Part shown: positions 48,485 to 57,431 of the stretch, piece by piece
Numbering within the stretch: position 1 is the stretch's first letter
Layout: every line of letters starts with the position of its first letter
From: Mycolicibacterium moriokaense
GTDB lineage: Bacteria > Actinomycetota > Actinomycetes > Mycobacteriales > Mycobacteriaceae
DNA: 64,000 nucleotides
Reading direction: 5' to 3'
Assembly (NCBI RefSeq): GCF_003347205.1
Contig: NZ_QQBJ01000009.1
Span: 1 to 64,000 of the forward strand
Program-made: the position numbers and the translations under genes
Notes under the pieces: generated by a model
Database searches by the model: none
Told to the model about the DNA's origin: nothing
What the model saw: the letters and a program-made list of their open reading frames with translations, nothing else

Positions 48485-49291
48485 TCAGTCGATGGCCGGC
48501 GTGAACGTCGGCAGCGCCTTGCCCGACTTCCAGTGCTTGAGCAGGCCGTTGGCGAGCTCGCGATACGCCTGGGCGCCTTTGTTCTTGCGCCCGACCAGCA
48601 CGGAGGAGCCCGACGCGGTGGCCTCGGCGAAGCGCACGGTGCGGGGTATCGGCGGCGCCAGCACCGGCAGGTCGTAGCGGTCGGCGACGTCGAGCAGGAC
48701 GTCGCGGCTGTGGGTGGTGCGCGAGTCGTACAGCGTGGGCAGCGCGCCCAGCAGCGTCAGGTCGGCGTTGGTGATCTGCTGCACGTCGCTGATGGTGCGC
48801 AGGAACTGGCCGACGCCTCGGTGGGCCAGCGTCTCGCACTGCAGCGGCACGATCACGTCGTCGGCGGCGGTCAGCCCGTTGAGGGTGAGCACCCCCAGCG
48901 ACGGCGGGCAGTCGATGATCACCACATCGAAGTCATCCCTGACCTTGCCCAGCGCGCGCTTGAGCGCGTATTCGCGGCCGGCCCGCATCAACAACATCGC
49001 CTCGGCACCGGCGAGGTCAATGTTGGCCGGCAGCAGCGTCATTCCCTCCGAGGTCGACACCAGCGCCGCGGACGGCTCGACATCGCCGAGCAGCACCTCG
49101 TGGACCGAGACCGCCAGCTTGTCGGGATCCTGACCGAGCGAGAACGTCAAACACCCCTGCGGATCGAGGTCGACGAGCAATACCCGTCGACCTTTTTCCG
49201 TCATCGCCGCACCCAACGACGCCACCGTCGTCGTCTTGGCTACCCCACCCTTTTGATTGGCGACCGCAAGTACTCGCGTCACAGGGTCCAT
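48485..49291 (-). CDS. ParA/Soj-like ATPase (Rv3213c-like)
   Basis: A 268-aa ParA-family ATPase. The deviant Walker A is KGGVAKTTT near residue 13, with DLDPQG and VIIDCPPSLG as further motifs. No ParB partner is adjacent, and this is not the parAB locus near oriC. The ATG at 49291 (MDPVTRVLAV) is chosen; a GTG nine bases further in is close to the M. tuberculosis start. The upstream region is a set of 30-bp repeats. Its role may be in placing a cellular cargo. Confidence 0.88.
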   Translation of the reverse strand: MDPVTRVLAVANQKGGVAKTTTVASLGAAMTEKGRRVLLVDLDPQGCLTFSLGQDPDKLAVSVHEVLLGDVEPSAALVSTSEGMTLLPANIDLAGAEAMLLMRAGREYALKRALGKVRDDFDVVIIDCPPSLGVLTLNGLTAADDVIVPLQCETLAHRGVGQFLRTISDVQQITNADLTLLGALPTLYDSRTTHSRDVLLDVADRYDLPVLAPPIPRTVRFAEATASGSSVLVGRKNKGAQAYRELANGLLKHWKSGKALPTFTPAID

Positions 49292-49315
49292 ACAAGCACG
49301 CCCCGCGAGATAACG

Positions 49316-49446
49316 GAGCCGCAAGGGCGGCGACATCCAACATCAGAGCCGCAAGGGCGGCGACATTCACCAACGGAGCCGCAAGGGCGGCGACATCCAA
49401 CATCAGAGCCGCAAGGGCGGCGACATTCACCATCGGAGCCGCATGG
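49316..49446. repeat. 30-bp minisatellite upstream of ParA-like and gpm2
   Basis: Four 30-bp units (49316-49345, 49346-49375, 49376-49405 and 49406-49435) and a partial fifth share GAGCCGCAAGGGCGGCGACA, then differ. Units alternate, giving a 60-bp higher-order repeat. Each holds a hairpin, GCCGC-AAGG-GCGGC. They fill the space between the divergent ParA-like and gpm2 start codons, so copy number could change promoter distance. There is no neighbouring cas gene and no spacer, so it is not a CRISPR. Confidence 0.9.
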
Positions 49447-49461
49447 GGCAGAATCGGCGGA

Positions 49462-50103
49462 GTGAGTGTCGCTCAAAGCCGCGGCGGCGGCGAGGCCAGA
49501 CTGCAGCATCGGCTGCTGCTGCTGCGACACGGGGAGACCGAGTGGTCGAAGAGCGGCAAGCACACCAGCATCACCGATCTCGAACTGACCGAGACCGGAC
49601 GCGGGCAGGCGAAGGCCGCCGGTGAGACGATCGCGCAACTGAGCCTCGACAACCCCTACATCATCAGCAGCCCGCGCACGCGCGCGCTGGTGACCGCTGA
49701 ACTCGCCGGCCTGTCCGTCGACGAGGTGAATCCCCTGATCAGCGAGTGGGATTACGGCGACTACGAGGGCACGACCACCGAGGAGATCCGCAAGGCCGTG
49801 CCGAACTGGCTGGTGTGGACCCACGGCTGTCCGGGTGGCGAAACCACCGCGGCGGTCTGTGAACGCGCCGATGCGGCGATCACTCTGGCGTTGGACCACA
49901 TGCAGACGCGTGACGTGGTGTTCGTCGGGCACGGGCACTTCTCGCGGGCGGTCATCACCCGCTGGGTGGAACTGCCGGTCTATGAGGGGATCCGGTTCGC
50001 GATGGCCGCGGCGTCGATCGCCGTCTGCGGGTTCGAGCACGGCAAGCGCCAGCTCAGCTCCCTCGGCCTGACCGGATATCCGCACCCGACCGTGTTCCCG
50101 TGA
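49462..50103 (+). CDS. gpm2: Phosphoglycerate-mutase-like acid phosphatase (Rv3214-like)
   Basis: A 213-aa histidine phosphatase. LLRHGETEW near residue 20 carries the catalytic histidine, and FVGHGHFSR near 150 the second. M. tuberculosis Rv3214 is a broad acid phosphatase rather than a glycolytic mutase, so the gpm2 name is historical. The GTG at 49462 starts it; its last bases overlap the entC start (50100), giving a gpm2-entC-GNAT operon. Confidence 0.9.
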   Translation: MSVAQSRGGGEARLQHRLLLLRHGETEWSKSGKHTSITDLELTETGRGQAKAAGETIAQLSLDNPYIISSPRTRALVTAELAGLSVDEVNPLISEWDYGDYEGTTTEEIRKAVPNWLVWTHGCPGGETTAAVCERADAAITLALDHMQTRDVVFVGHGHFSRAVITRWVELPVYEGIRFAMAAASIAVCGFEHGKRQLSSLGLTGYPHPTVFP

Positions 50104-51197
50104 CCCGCGAGCCGACGTTCGTCCTGGCCACCGGCGGCAGCGCCGTGGTCGCCGAGGGTGTGCACACCGCGTACAAGAGCGTGGCGGACGCGCGCACGTC
50201 GCTGACCTCGCACAGCGCGCCGATCATTGTGGGCGCCTTGCCTTTTGACATTTCCAGGCCGGCTGCGCTGATCCGGCCGCAGGACGTGCAGTTCCTCGAT
50301 GCCCTGCCGAAGTGGCCGCTGCGGGACCTGCCGGCCGTGCGGGTGGCCGAGATGCTGCCGGAGCCCGACGAGCACCGCGCCAGGGTCGCGGCCGCGGTGG
50401 CGCGGCTGCGCGATCCGGCGAGCGGGCTGCACAAGGTGGTGCTCGCGCGCGCGTTGCGGCTGGTGGCCGACGGCCCGTTGGACGCCCGCACGATCGTCGA
50501 CCGCCTGGTCGCCGCCGACCCCGCCGCCTACGCCTATCTCGCCGACCTGACCGCGGCGGGCACCGAGCACTCCGGCACGGTGCTGGTGGGCGCGAGCCCC
50601 GAACTGCTGGTCGCCCGCCACGGTGAGCGCGTCATGTGCGCCCCGTTCGCGGGTTCGGCGCCACGGCTGGCGGATCCCGACGCAGACCACGCCAGCGGCG
50701 AGGCGCTCGCCGCGTCCGCCAAGAACCGCCACGAGCACGAACTGGTGGTCGACGCGATGCGCAAGGCGCTGGACCCGCTGTGCGTCGACCTGCAGATTCC
50801 GACCACCCCGCAGCTGAGCCGAACCGCCGCGGTGTGGCACCTGTCCACCCCCATCACCGGCAGGATTCGCGAGAAGGCAACGACCGCTTTGGATCTGGCA
50901 CTGGCACTGCACCCGACCCCCGCCGTCGGCGGCGCACCCGCGGGCGCCGCGGCGGACCTGATCGGCGAGATCGAGGGAGACCGCGGTTTCTACGCCGGCG
51001 CCGTCGGCTGGTGCGACCAGCGCGGCGACGGGCGCTGGGTGGTGTCCATCCGCGGCGCCCAGCTGTCGGCAGATCGGCGCACCGCCCTCGCGCACGCCGG
51101 CGGCGGGATCGTCGCCGAGTCCGACCCCGACGACGAAGTCACCGAGACCACAACGAAGTTCACCACCATCCTGTCGGCCCTGGAGGCGCAACCATGA
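50100..51197 (+). CDS. entC: Isochorismate synthase
   Basis: A 365-aa chorismate-binding enzyme that converts chorismate to isochorismate for menaquinone or salicylate-type siderophores. Catalytic segments are visible as HKVVLARAL near residue 111, FAGSAPR, AKNRHEHELVVD and GFYAGAVGWCD. It starts at GTG 50100 and overlaps both gpm2 and the GNAT gene by four bases. The gene is not next to mycobactin genes here, so menaquinone supply is at least as likely a role. Confidence 0.9.
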   Translation: MTREPTFVLATGGSAVVAEGVHTAYKSVADARTSLTSHSAPIIVGALPFDISRPAALIRPQDVQFLDALPKWPLRDLPAVRVAEMLPEPDEHRARVAAAVARLRDPASGLHKVVLARALRLVADGPLDARTIVDRLVAADPAAYAYLADLTAAGTEHSGTVLVGASPELLVARHGERVMCAPFAGSAPRLADPDADHASGEALAASAKNRHEHELVVDAMRKALDPLCVDLQIPTTPQLSRTAAVWHLSTPITGRIREKATTALDLALALHPTPAVGGAPAGAAADLIGEIEGDRGFYAGAVGWCDQRGDGRWVVSIRGAQLSADRRTALAHAGGGIVAESDPDDEVTETTTKFTTILSALEAQP

Positions 51198-51670
51198 TCA
51201 TCCGCCGCGTGCGGCCCGGCGACGAGGTGGAGCTGACGGCGATGATCCACGAGCTCGCCGAGTTCGAGCACGCCGGCCAGGAGTGCACGGTCACCGAAAC
51301 CCAATTGCGCACAGCGCTGTTCGGCGATTCACCGACGGTGCACGGCCACATCGCCGAGATCGACGGCGAGGCGGCCGCGGGCGCGCTGTGGTTTCGCAAC
51401 TTCTCGACGTGGGACGGCGTGGCCGGCATCTACCTGGAGGATCTGTTCGTGCGCCCGCAGTACCGTCGCCGCGGGCTGGCCCGCGCGGTGCTCTCCGCGC
51501 TGGCCCGCGAATGCGTCGACAACGGCTACACCCGGCTGACCTGGGCGGTGCTGGACTGGAACGTGAACGCGATCGCGCTGTACGACGCCGTCGGCGGACG
51601 TCAGCTCAACGAATGGATCACCTATCGGGTGTCAGGTCCGCAGCTCTCGGAGTTGGCCTCGGAGTCCTGA
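51194..51670 (+). CDS. GNAT-family acetyltransferase (Rv3216-like)
   Basis: A 158-aa GCN5-related N-acetyltransferase resembling diamine/polyamine or aminoglycoside acetyltransferases. The acetyl-CoA loop RPQYRRRGLARA (Q/RxxGxG/A) is seen near residues 90-101, followed by LDWNVNAIALYDAVGG. Substrate is not predictable. It is the last gene of the gpm2-entC unit. Confidence 0.88.
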   Translation: MIIRRVRPGDEVELTAMIHELAEFEHAGQECTVTETQLRTALFGDSPTVHGHIAEIDGEAAAGALWFRNFSTWDGVAGIYLEDLFVRPQYRRRGLARAVLSALARECVDNGYTRLTWAVLDWNVNAIALYDAVGGRQLNEWITYRVSGPQLSELASES

Positions 51671-51685
51671 GCGCCGCCGGTGTGC

Positions 51686-52078
51686 TCACCGGTCGTCGGC
51701 GGATCCCAGCCACTGCACCGCCGACGGGCTGAACAGCAGCACCAGGGTGACCAGCGCGACGATGCCGACCGGCACGCCGTAGAGCCACCGATCCGAGCCG
51801 ACGGCGAGGTACCACGCCACGGGCAGCAGCAGAAGCTGCGCGAACACGGCCACGCCGCGCCCCCACCGGCGGCCCGTCCACAGCGCCCAGGCCGCGGCGA
51901 GTATCGCACCGCCGAAGATCGCGAACCAGGCCGCGGTGCCGAACAGGTTCAGCCCCGGCTGATGGCCGGCCACCAGACCGTCGACGATGTAGACGACCGC
52001 CGCCACCACGCCGACCGCTCCCTCGACGGCCACCAGCATGGCGGCCTGACGCACGGTCGTCGGCGAGGGAACCGTCAC
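51686..52078 (-). CDS. Four-helix membrane protein (Rv3217c-like)
   Basis: A 130-aa integral membrane protein with four hydrophobic helices (about 10-31, 42-62, 68-88 and 95-115). GTG at 52078 overlaps the aroQ stop by four bases. It is a core-synteny gene that is now the last gene of a catabolic operon, so its expression may follow quinate or shikimate. No function is assigned. Confidence 0.8.
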   Translation of the reverse strand: MTVPSPTTVRQAAMLVAVEGAVGVVAAVVYIVDGLVAGHQPGLNLFGTAAWFAIFGGAILAAAWALWTGRRWGRGVAVFAQLLLLPVAWYLAVGSDRWLYGVPVGIVALVTLVLLFSPSAVQWLGSADDR

Positions 52079-52521
52079 GCCCGAAGTTCCTGGGCGAGGT
52101 AGCGGACGGCGGCCGCGTAGCCTTCCGGGCCCGCACCCGCCACCACCATGTCGGCGACGGCGGAGACGAAGGAGTGGTGCCGAAACGGCTCCCTGCGGTG
52201 GACGTTCGACAGGTGCACCTCGGCCACCGGCAGGTTCACCGCGCTCAGCGCGTCGGCGATCGCGATGGAGGTGTGCGTCAGCGCGCCCGGGTTGATCACG
52301 ATGCCGCAGCAGTCGTGCCGCGCTTCGTGGATCTCGTCGATCAGCACGCCCTCGTGGTTGCTCTGCACGGCCCGCAGATCGAGCCCGAATTCGGCCGCGG
52401 TGGCCGTCGCGAGCTTCTCGATGTCGGCAAGGGTGACCACGCCGTAGATCTCCGGCTCGCGGGTGCCCAGCAGGTTCAGGTTGGGACCGTTGACCAGAAG
52501 CAGTCGGCGCCGATCTGTCAC
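52075..52521 (-). CDS. aroQ: Type II 3-dehydroquinate dehydratase
   Basis: A 148-aa type II dehydroquinase, which turns 3-dehydroquinate into 3-dehydroshikimate. [17 protein letters not shown] (10-26) provides the arginine and catalytic tyrosine; [13 protein letters not shown] and NPGALTHTS complete the active site. GTG at 52521 overlaps the quiC stop. Being between quiC and catabolic genes, this is likely a catabolic copy; the biosynthetic aroQ of mycobacteria lies elsewhere with aroB and aroK. Confidence 0.93.
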   Translation of the reverse strand: MTDRRRLLLVNGPNLNLLGTREPEIYGVVTLADIEKLATATAAEFGLDLRAVQSNHEGVLIDEIHEARHDCCGIVINPGALTHTSIAIADALSAVNLPVAEVHLSNVHRREPFRHHSFVSAVADMVVAGAGPEGYAAAVRYLAQELRA

Positions 52522-54326
52522 GTGTGTACGGTACCGACCCCGGCGCCGCGCTGGGCGGCCAACCGTACGGGCGCGTTGTCGGCGCCGTAGCCGTCGTAGT
52601 GGCCCCGCCGCTCGACGAACTCCAGAAACACGGTGCCGACCGTGCACGTGTAGAAGTGCACGAAGTCGCCGCCCGCATCCCTGTCGAACAGCAGGTTCAG
52701 TTCGCGGAACTCAGCCACCGTCGCATCGTCGAGGCCGAACCGACCGGACAGATAGTCGTAGTAATTGTCCGGAATAGACAGCAGCGCAGCGCCGTTGGCG
52801 CGCGCGGTGCGGGCCAACGACACCACGTCAGAGCAGGAGAACGCCACGTGCTGGGGCATGCTCGCCTCATCGAGGATGTGCGGGGCCACGTTCAGCAGCA
52901 GCCGCACCCCGTCGTCGGCGGTGCGCATGGACTGGCTTCGCACCAACCCGTTGGGGCCGGGGACTTCGGTCGGGGTGTCGGCTGACAGACCGAACACGCT
53001 GGTGAAGAACAGCGCCGCGTCGTCGAAGCTCTGCCACGGTTGAGCCAGGTTGACGTGGTCGATGCTGCGCACGACGCTCGGCCCCGCGTCAAGTCCGTTC
53101 TCGAACTCGTCCACCCACGCGGAGTCGGTGACCCAGTAGATCTCGGTGCCATCGGGTGCGACGGCGGCGCCGAGGGCCTGCTCGCTGGCGTAGGTCCTGC
53201 GATAGGCGACCGGCGCGATCAGTTCGGCCGCGCGCCGCGAGGTGGCGACCGCGTCGGGCACCTGCAGGCCGACGGCCGCGATGTGCGGAAGCTGGTCGCG
53301 AGCCTGCTGTTCGTTGAGCACCACGCGGGCCTCACCGGCCGACCACAGCGCAACCGCCTTGGTTCGGTGCCTGCCGCCCGCGGTGAATCCGAGCTGTTGC
53401 AGCGCCACCTCGACGGCGCTGGTGTCGTCGGCCTTGATCTCGACGAAATCGAACGCGGTGGGCGGCTTGGCCTCGGTGAGCACGGCCAGATCGCGTCGCC
53501 AGCCCTCGGGTGCCAGCGCGGCGGTCCGGTCCTGCAGCCAGCGCAGCGACCGGAGGGCGTGCACGGCGGTGCGGTCGGGGTCCGTCTGGCGGAAGGTGTC
53601 GTTGAACACCTCGAGCGACAGCGGACCGTCGTACCCGGTGGCCAGGACGTGGGACACGAACGTCGGCAGGTCGAAGGCGCCCTCGCCGGGGAACAGCCGG
53701 TGGTGACGGCTCCACGACAGCACGTCCATGCTGAGTTCGCGCGCGTCGGCGAGTTGCAGGTAGAAGATCTTGTCCGCCGGGATGTCCTCGATCGCGGCGG
53801 GGTCGTGGCCGCGCGACAGCACGTGGAAACTGTCCAGGCACACGCCGACGTTCGGGTGGTCGGCCAGGGCGGCGACCCGCCAGGCGCGACGGTAGTCGTC
53901 GATGAACCGGCCCCACGCGAGCGCCTCGAACGCGATCTTGATGTCATACCGCGCGGCGAGATCGCCGAGCCGGCGCAGCTGACCGGCCGACACCTCGTCG
54001 GAGTCGACGGACGCGGTGGCGACATTGCTGCACACCAGCACGAGTCCGATGCCGAGGCGTTGCGCCGTCGCGAACGTGGCCGCGGCGCGGCGCAGGTTGT
54101 CGGCGAACGTCTGCTCGTCGACGCCCTCGATGTCGCGCAGCGGCTGGTAGAGATCCAGGGACAGGCCCAGGCGCCTGCTGAGCGCGCGGATCTCCTCCGG
54201 GCTGTGGTCGTTGGCGATCAGGTCCGGCTCGAACAACTCGACACCGTCGAAGCCGGCGGCCGCGCAGGCGTGCAGCTTTTCGGTGAGCGACCCGCTCAGT
54301 GAAACCGTGGCGATGGACGTTCTCAT
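52518..54326 (-). CDS. quiC: 3-Dehydroshikimate dehydratase, two-domain (QuiC-like)
   Basis: A 602-aa fusion. The N-terminal sugar-isomerase-type TIM barrel (1-270) has metal ligands in [18 protein letters not shown] and LSLEVFND; it dehydrates 3-dehydroshikimate to protocatechuate. The C-terminal half is a VOC/4-hydroxyphenylpyruvate-dioxygenase-like domain with His, His and Glu in IDHVNLA, PQHVAFS and FLEFVERRG. This layout is known from Pseudomonas QuiC1. AGGAGGTCG lies six bases before the ATG. The gene heads a three-gene minus-strand unit. Confidence 0.9.
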   Translation of the reverse strand: MRTSIATVSLSGSLTEKLHACAAAGFDGVELFEPDLIANDHSPEEIRALSRRLGLSLDLYQPLRDIEGVDEQTFADNLRRAAATFATAQRLGIGLVLVCSNVATASVDSDEVSAGQLRRLGDLAARYDIKIAFEALAWGRFIDDYRRAWRVAALADHPNVGVCLDSFHVLSRGHDPAAIEDIPADKIFYLQLADARELSMDVLSWSRHHRLFPGEGAFDLPTFVSHVLATGYDGPLSLEVFNDTFRQTDPDRTAVHALRSLRWLQDRTAALAPEGWRRDLAVLTEAKPPTAFDFVEIKADDTSAVEVALQQLGFTAGGRHRTKAVALWSAGEARVVLNEQQARDQLPHIAAVGLQVPDAVATSRRAAELIAPVAYRRTYASEQALGAAVAPDGTEIYWVTDSAWVDEFENGLDAGPSVVRSIDHVNLAQPWQSFDDAALFFTSVFGLSADTPTEVPGPNGLVRSQSMRTADDGVRLLLNVAPHILDEASMPQHVAFSCSDVVSLARTARANGAALLSIPDNYYDYLSGRFGLDDATVAEFRELNLLFDRDAGGDFVHFYTCTVGTVFLEFVERRGHYDGYGADNAPVRLAAQRGAGVGTVHT

Positions 54327-54349
54327 CAGCTTCGACCTCCTGAATGATT

Positions 54350-54370
54350 AATGTACGGAATAGTTAGTTA
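54350..54370. promoter_or_regulatory. Operator-like site upstream of quiC
   Basis: GTACGGAATAGTTAGTTA (54353-54370) matches the site ahead of the shikimate dehydrogenase at 13 of 18 positions, in the same orientation, including GTACG and TAGTT. It lies in the 95-bp space between the divergent quiC and TetR starts. Likely bound by that TetR; not shown. Confidence 0.5.
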
Positions 54371-54421
54371 AATCACAAGAGGAAGTCGGAGCCGGATGCC
54401 GTCGCAAGTAAGCTGCCCGTT

Positions 54422-55066
54422 GTGACCGCCGAGCCGCGCCCCGAACCGTTGCGCGATGCCGAGCGCACCCGCTCCGAACTGATCGACGTCGCCACCGCGG
54501 TGTTCGCCGAGCAGGGCTACTCGGGTGCCCGCGTGGACGAGATCGCCGAGCGGACCCGCACCACCAAGCGGATGATCTATTACTACTTCGGCGGCAAGGA
54601 GCAGTTGTACCTGGCGGTGCTGGACAACGCCTACCGCGGGATCCGCGAGGCGGAGCAGAGCCTGCAGGTCGACCACGTCGATCCCGTCGACGCGATCAGG
54701 GCCGTGGCCGAGATGACCTTCGACCACCACATCGCCCACCAGGACTTCATTCGGCTGGTGGCCATCGAGAACATCCACCGCGGCGAGTTCATCTCCCGCC
54801 TGGACTCGCTGCGCACCCTGGGGGCGCCGGCCACCTCGCTGCTGGACCAGATCCTCACTCAGGGGCGTGAGCAGGGCGTTTTCCGCGACGACGTGGACGC
54901 GCTGGACGTGCACATCCTGATCAGTTCGTACTGCGTCTTCCAGGTGGCGAACCGCTACACCTTCGGCTACCTGTTCGACATCGACTTCACCGAACGAGAC
55001 ACGCACGCTCACCTGCGCCGGATGCTCGGCGACGTGGTGGTCGGCTGGCTGACCTCGCGCCACTAG
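54422..55066 (+). CDS. TetR regulator of the shikimate/protocatechuate genes
   Basis: A 214-aa TetR-family protein with helix-turn-helix VDEIAERTRTTKRMIYYYFGG (about residues 40-60). It sits between, and in divergent order to, quiC and the catabolic operon that starts 116 bp downstream. Shared motifs lie upstream of both. A shikimate-pathway intermediate or protocatechuate is its most likely ligand; this is inferred from position. Confidence 0.85.
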   Translation: MTAEPRPEPLRDAERTRSELIDVATAVFAEQGYSGARVDEIAERTRTTKRMIYYYFGGKEQLYLAVLDNAYRGIREAEQSLQVDHVDPVDAIRAVAEMTFDHHIAHQDFIRLVAIENIHRGEFISRLDSLRTLGAPATSLLDQILTQGREQGVFRDDVDALDVHILISSYCVFQVANRYTFGYLFDIDFTERDTHAHLRRMLGDVVVGWLTSRH

Positions 55067-55147
55067 CCAGCGATTTCGGCGCGGGCCGCAGCGACCCGGA
55101 TCACATTCAGCCCTTGACGCGACGCGCACCACTGTGTTCTCCTTCAC

Positions 55148-55165
55148 GTACGTACTAGTTCGTAC
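55148..55165. promoter_or_regulatory. Palindromic operator upstream of the catabolic operon
   Basis: GTACGTACTAGTTCGTAC is an inverted repeat with perfect five-base arms (GTACG, CGTAC) around an eight-base core. It ends nine bases before the GGAG ribosome binding site of the shikimate dehydrogenase. A -35-like TTGACG is at 55114-55119. The site probably takes the adjacent TetR repressor. Confidence 0.65.
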
Positions 55166-55182
55166 ATTACGGAGTGGACATC

Positions 55183-56040
55183 ATGGCGAAGCAGCCTTAC
55201 CTCGTCGGTCTCGTCGGCACCGGCGTCGGACCGTCACTCACCCCGGCACTGCACATGGCCGAGGGCAAGGCCCAGGGCCTGGACTACGTGTACAAGACGA
55301 TCGACCTGCAAGAGGTGGGCGTCGCGCCCGAACGCATCGGCGAGGTGCTGGCCTGGGCACGCTCCCTCGGCTTCGACGCGCTGAACATCACCCACCCGTG
55401 CAAGCGCGTGGTCATCGAGCACCTCGACGACGTCGACGCCGTCGCGGCCGACCTCGGTGCCGTGAACACCGTCGTGTTCGAAAACGGCCGAGCCATCGGA
55501 TACAACACCGACACAACGGGTTTCGCGCTCGGCTTCAACGAGGGCCTGCCCGGGGCGGCGATCGACAACGTGGTGCTGGTCGGGGCGGGCGGAGCCGGCG
55601 CCGCGGTCGGTGACGCACTGCTGCGCCTCGGCGCAGAGCACCTCACGATCGTCGACGTCGACATCGAGCGCGCCACCGCGCTGGCGCACGAACTGGCGGC
55701 CCGCAGGCCCGACGCCCGCGTCGACGCGTCGTCCCCGGACAAGCTGCCGGTGTTGCTGCCCGCCAGCGACGGCATCGTGCACTGCACCCCCACTGGAATG
55801 GCCGAACACCCGGGGATGCCGTTCCCCGCCGAACTGCTGCACCCGGGCCTGTGGGTGTCCGACATCGTCTACCGGCCCTTGGACACCGCGCTGCTGCGCT
55901 CGGCGGTGCAGGCCGGCTGCCGCGTCTGCGACGGCGGCCACATGGCGGTGCACCAGGCCACCGAGGCGTTCGCGCTCATCACCGGCATCACCCCCGACAC
56001 CGACCGGATGTCACGTCACTTCCGCCGCCTCGTCGGCTGA
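55183..56040 (+). CDS. Shikimate/quinate dehydrogenase
   Basis: A 285-aa AroE-family dehydrogenase. NITHPCKRVV near residue 71 holds the catalytic Lys and NTDTTGFALG near 106 the catalytic Asp; GAGGAGAAV (about 131-139) is the dinucleotide site. Here it should oxidise shikimate (or quinate) to the dehydro compound. NAD or NADP use cannot be told. ATG 55183 follows GGAG by eight bases; an in-frame GTG at 55174 overlaps that site. First gene of an eight-gene operon. Confidence 0.9.
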   Translation: MAKQPYLVGLVGTGVGPSLTPALHMAEGKAQGLDYVYKTIDLQEVGVAPERIGEVLAWARSLGFDALNITHPCKRVVIEHLDDVDAVAADLGAVNTVVFENGRAIGYNTDTTGFALGFNEGLPGAAIDNVVLVGAGGAGAAVGDALLRLGAEHLTIVDVDIERATALAHELAARRPDARVDASSPDKLPVLLPASDGIVHCTPTGMAEHPGMPFPAELLHPGLWVSDIVYRPLDTALLRSAVQAGCRVCDGGHMAVHQATEAFALITGITPDTDRMSRHFRRLVG

Positions 56041-56073
56041 GTATCCACATCACGAGAAGAAATTAGGAGAATC

Positions 56074-57429
56074 ATGAGCCCCACGATGATCACCAAGCCC
56101 GACGGCTCGGGCGGCAATTCGCCTGCCCGCACCCCAGGACGGGCGGCACTGGCCAGCTTCATGGGCAGCGCCGTGGAGTACTACGACTTCTTCGTGTTCG
56201 GCACCGCCGCGGCGCTGATCTTCCCGAAGGTGTTCTTCCCGTCCGGCGACCGGGCCGCGCTGGTGATGTCGTTCGCGACCTTCGGCGTCGCCTACATCGC
56301 CCGCCCCGTCGGCGCCTTCGTCATCGGTCACTTCGGCGACCGGCTGGGCCGGCGCCGCGTGCTGATGTTCACGCTGGTGCTCATGGGTCTGGCCACCTTC
56401 GCGATCGGCTGCCTGCCGACGTTCGCCACCGCGGGCTGGCTCGCGCCCGGACTGCTGGTGGTATGCCGTCTGCTGCAAGGCTTCTCGGCGGCAGGCGAGC
56501 AGGCCGGCGCCAGTTCACTGACGCTCGAGCACGCGCCGGACCACCGGCGCGCGTTCTTCACATCGTGGACGCTGACCGGAACCCAGGGCGGCCTGATCCT
56601 GGCTCAGCTGGTGATGCTGCCGTTCGTGTCGCTTCCCGACGACGCCGAGATGTCCTGGGGCTGGCGCGTCCCGTTCTGGCTCAGCGCCGTGGTGGTCGTG
56701 GTGGCCTACTTCATCCGCCGCAAGCTGCACGAGACGCCGGTGTTCGACGAGGCCAAGGCCGCCGGAACGATCGCCAAGATGCCGCTGCTTCCGCTGCTTC
56801 GCAACCACTGGGTCGACGTGATCCGGGTCATCTTCTGCGCCTTCATCGCCGCTGTGTCAACGGTTTTCGGCACGCTGGCCATCGCCTACGGCAAGAAGGT
56901 GGGCCTCGACGCGGGCATCACGCTGTGGCTGGTCGTGGTCGCCAACGTCGTCGCGCTGTTCACGCAGCCGTTGTTCGGCATGCTCGCCGACCGGATCGGG
57001 CGCAAGCCGCTGTTCATCTACGGCGCGTTGTCCTCGGCGGTGCTGATGCCCTTCTACATGCTGTCGATGAGCGGCGACAACACCGCGCTGACCTTCGTGC
57101 TCGCGGTCGCGACGTTCTCGTTCGGCTACGCCGCCGCCAACGCCGTGTGGCCGTCGTTCTACGGCGAGATGTTCAGCACCGCGGTGCGCTTCTCCGGCAT
57201 GGCGATCGGCACCCAGTTGGGCTTCCTGCTCGCCGGCTTCGCCCCGTCCATCGTCACCGCGCTCGGCGGTGTGCGGGAAGGCGGCTGGGTCGTGATCAGC
57301 ATCTTCACCGCCGTCGTGTGCGTGATCGCCGCCGTGTCCGCGGCCACCGCGAAGGAGACCAAGGACGTGCCGACCGCACTGCTCGGCGGCAAGATCGACG
57401 ACCCGACAAAGGTTCTGGTGAAGGGCTGA
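56074..57429 (+). CDS. MHS-family shikimate/aromatic acid transporter
   Basis: A 451-aa major facilitator of the metabolite:H+ symporter group with 12 helices. VEYYDFFVFGTAA near residue 39 and GHFGDRLGRRRVL near residue 88 are MHS family signatures, and LADRIGRKPLF is the second conserved loop. By position it should import shikimate, quinate or protocatechuate. AGGAGA lies six bases upstream of the ATG. Confidence 0.9.
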   Translation: MSPTMITKPDGSGGNSPARTPGRAALASFMGSAVEYYDFFVFGTAAALIFPKVFFPSGDRAALVMSFATFGVAYIARPVGAFVIGHFGDRLGRRRVLMFTLVLMGLATFAIGCLPTFATAGWLAPGLLVVCRLLQGFSAAGEQAGASSLTLEHAPDHRRAFFTSWTLTGTQGGLILAQLVMLPFVSLPDDAEMSWGWRVPFWLSAVVVVVAYFIRRKLHETPVFDEAKAAGTIAKMPLLPLLRNHWVDVIRVIFCAFIAAVSTVFGTLAIAYGKKVGLDAGITLWLVVVANVVALFTQPLFGMLADRIGRKPLFIYGALSSAVLMPFYMLSMSGDNTALTFVLAVATFSFGYAAANAVWPSFYGEMFSTAVRFSGMAIGTQLGFLLAGFAPSIVTALGGVREGGWVVISIFTAVVCVIAAVSAATAKETKDVPTALLGGKIDDPTKVLVKG

Positions 57430-57431
57430 CC

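Noticed and set aside
48455-48505. Terminator-like TGAGA/TCTCA pair at the hydroxylase/ParA junction
   Set aside because: The stem is only five bases and no U tract follows.
49017-49433. 138-aa minus frame that reads the minisatellite as repeats of VAALAA
   Set aside because: It overlaps the ParA-like gene in another frame and has no ribosome binding site; the repeated peptide only reflects the DNA repeat.
49316-49446. CRISPR array
   Set aside because: Units are head-to-tail with no unique spacers and no cas genes.
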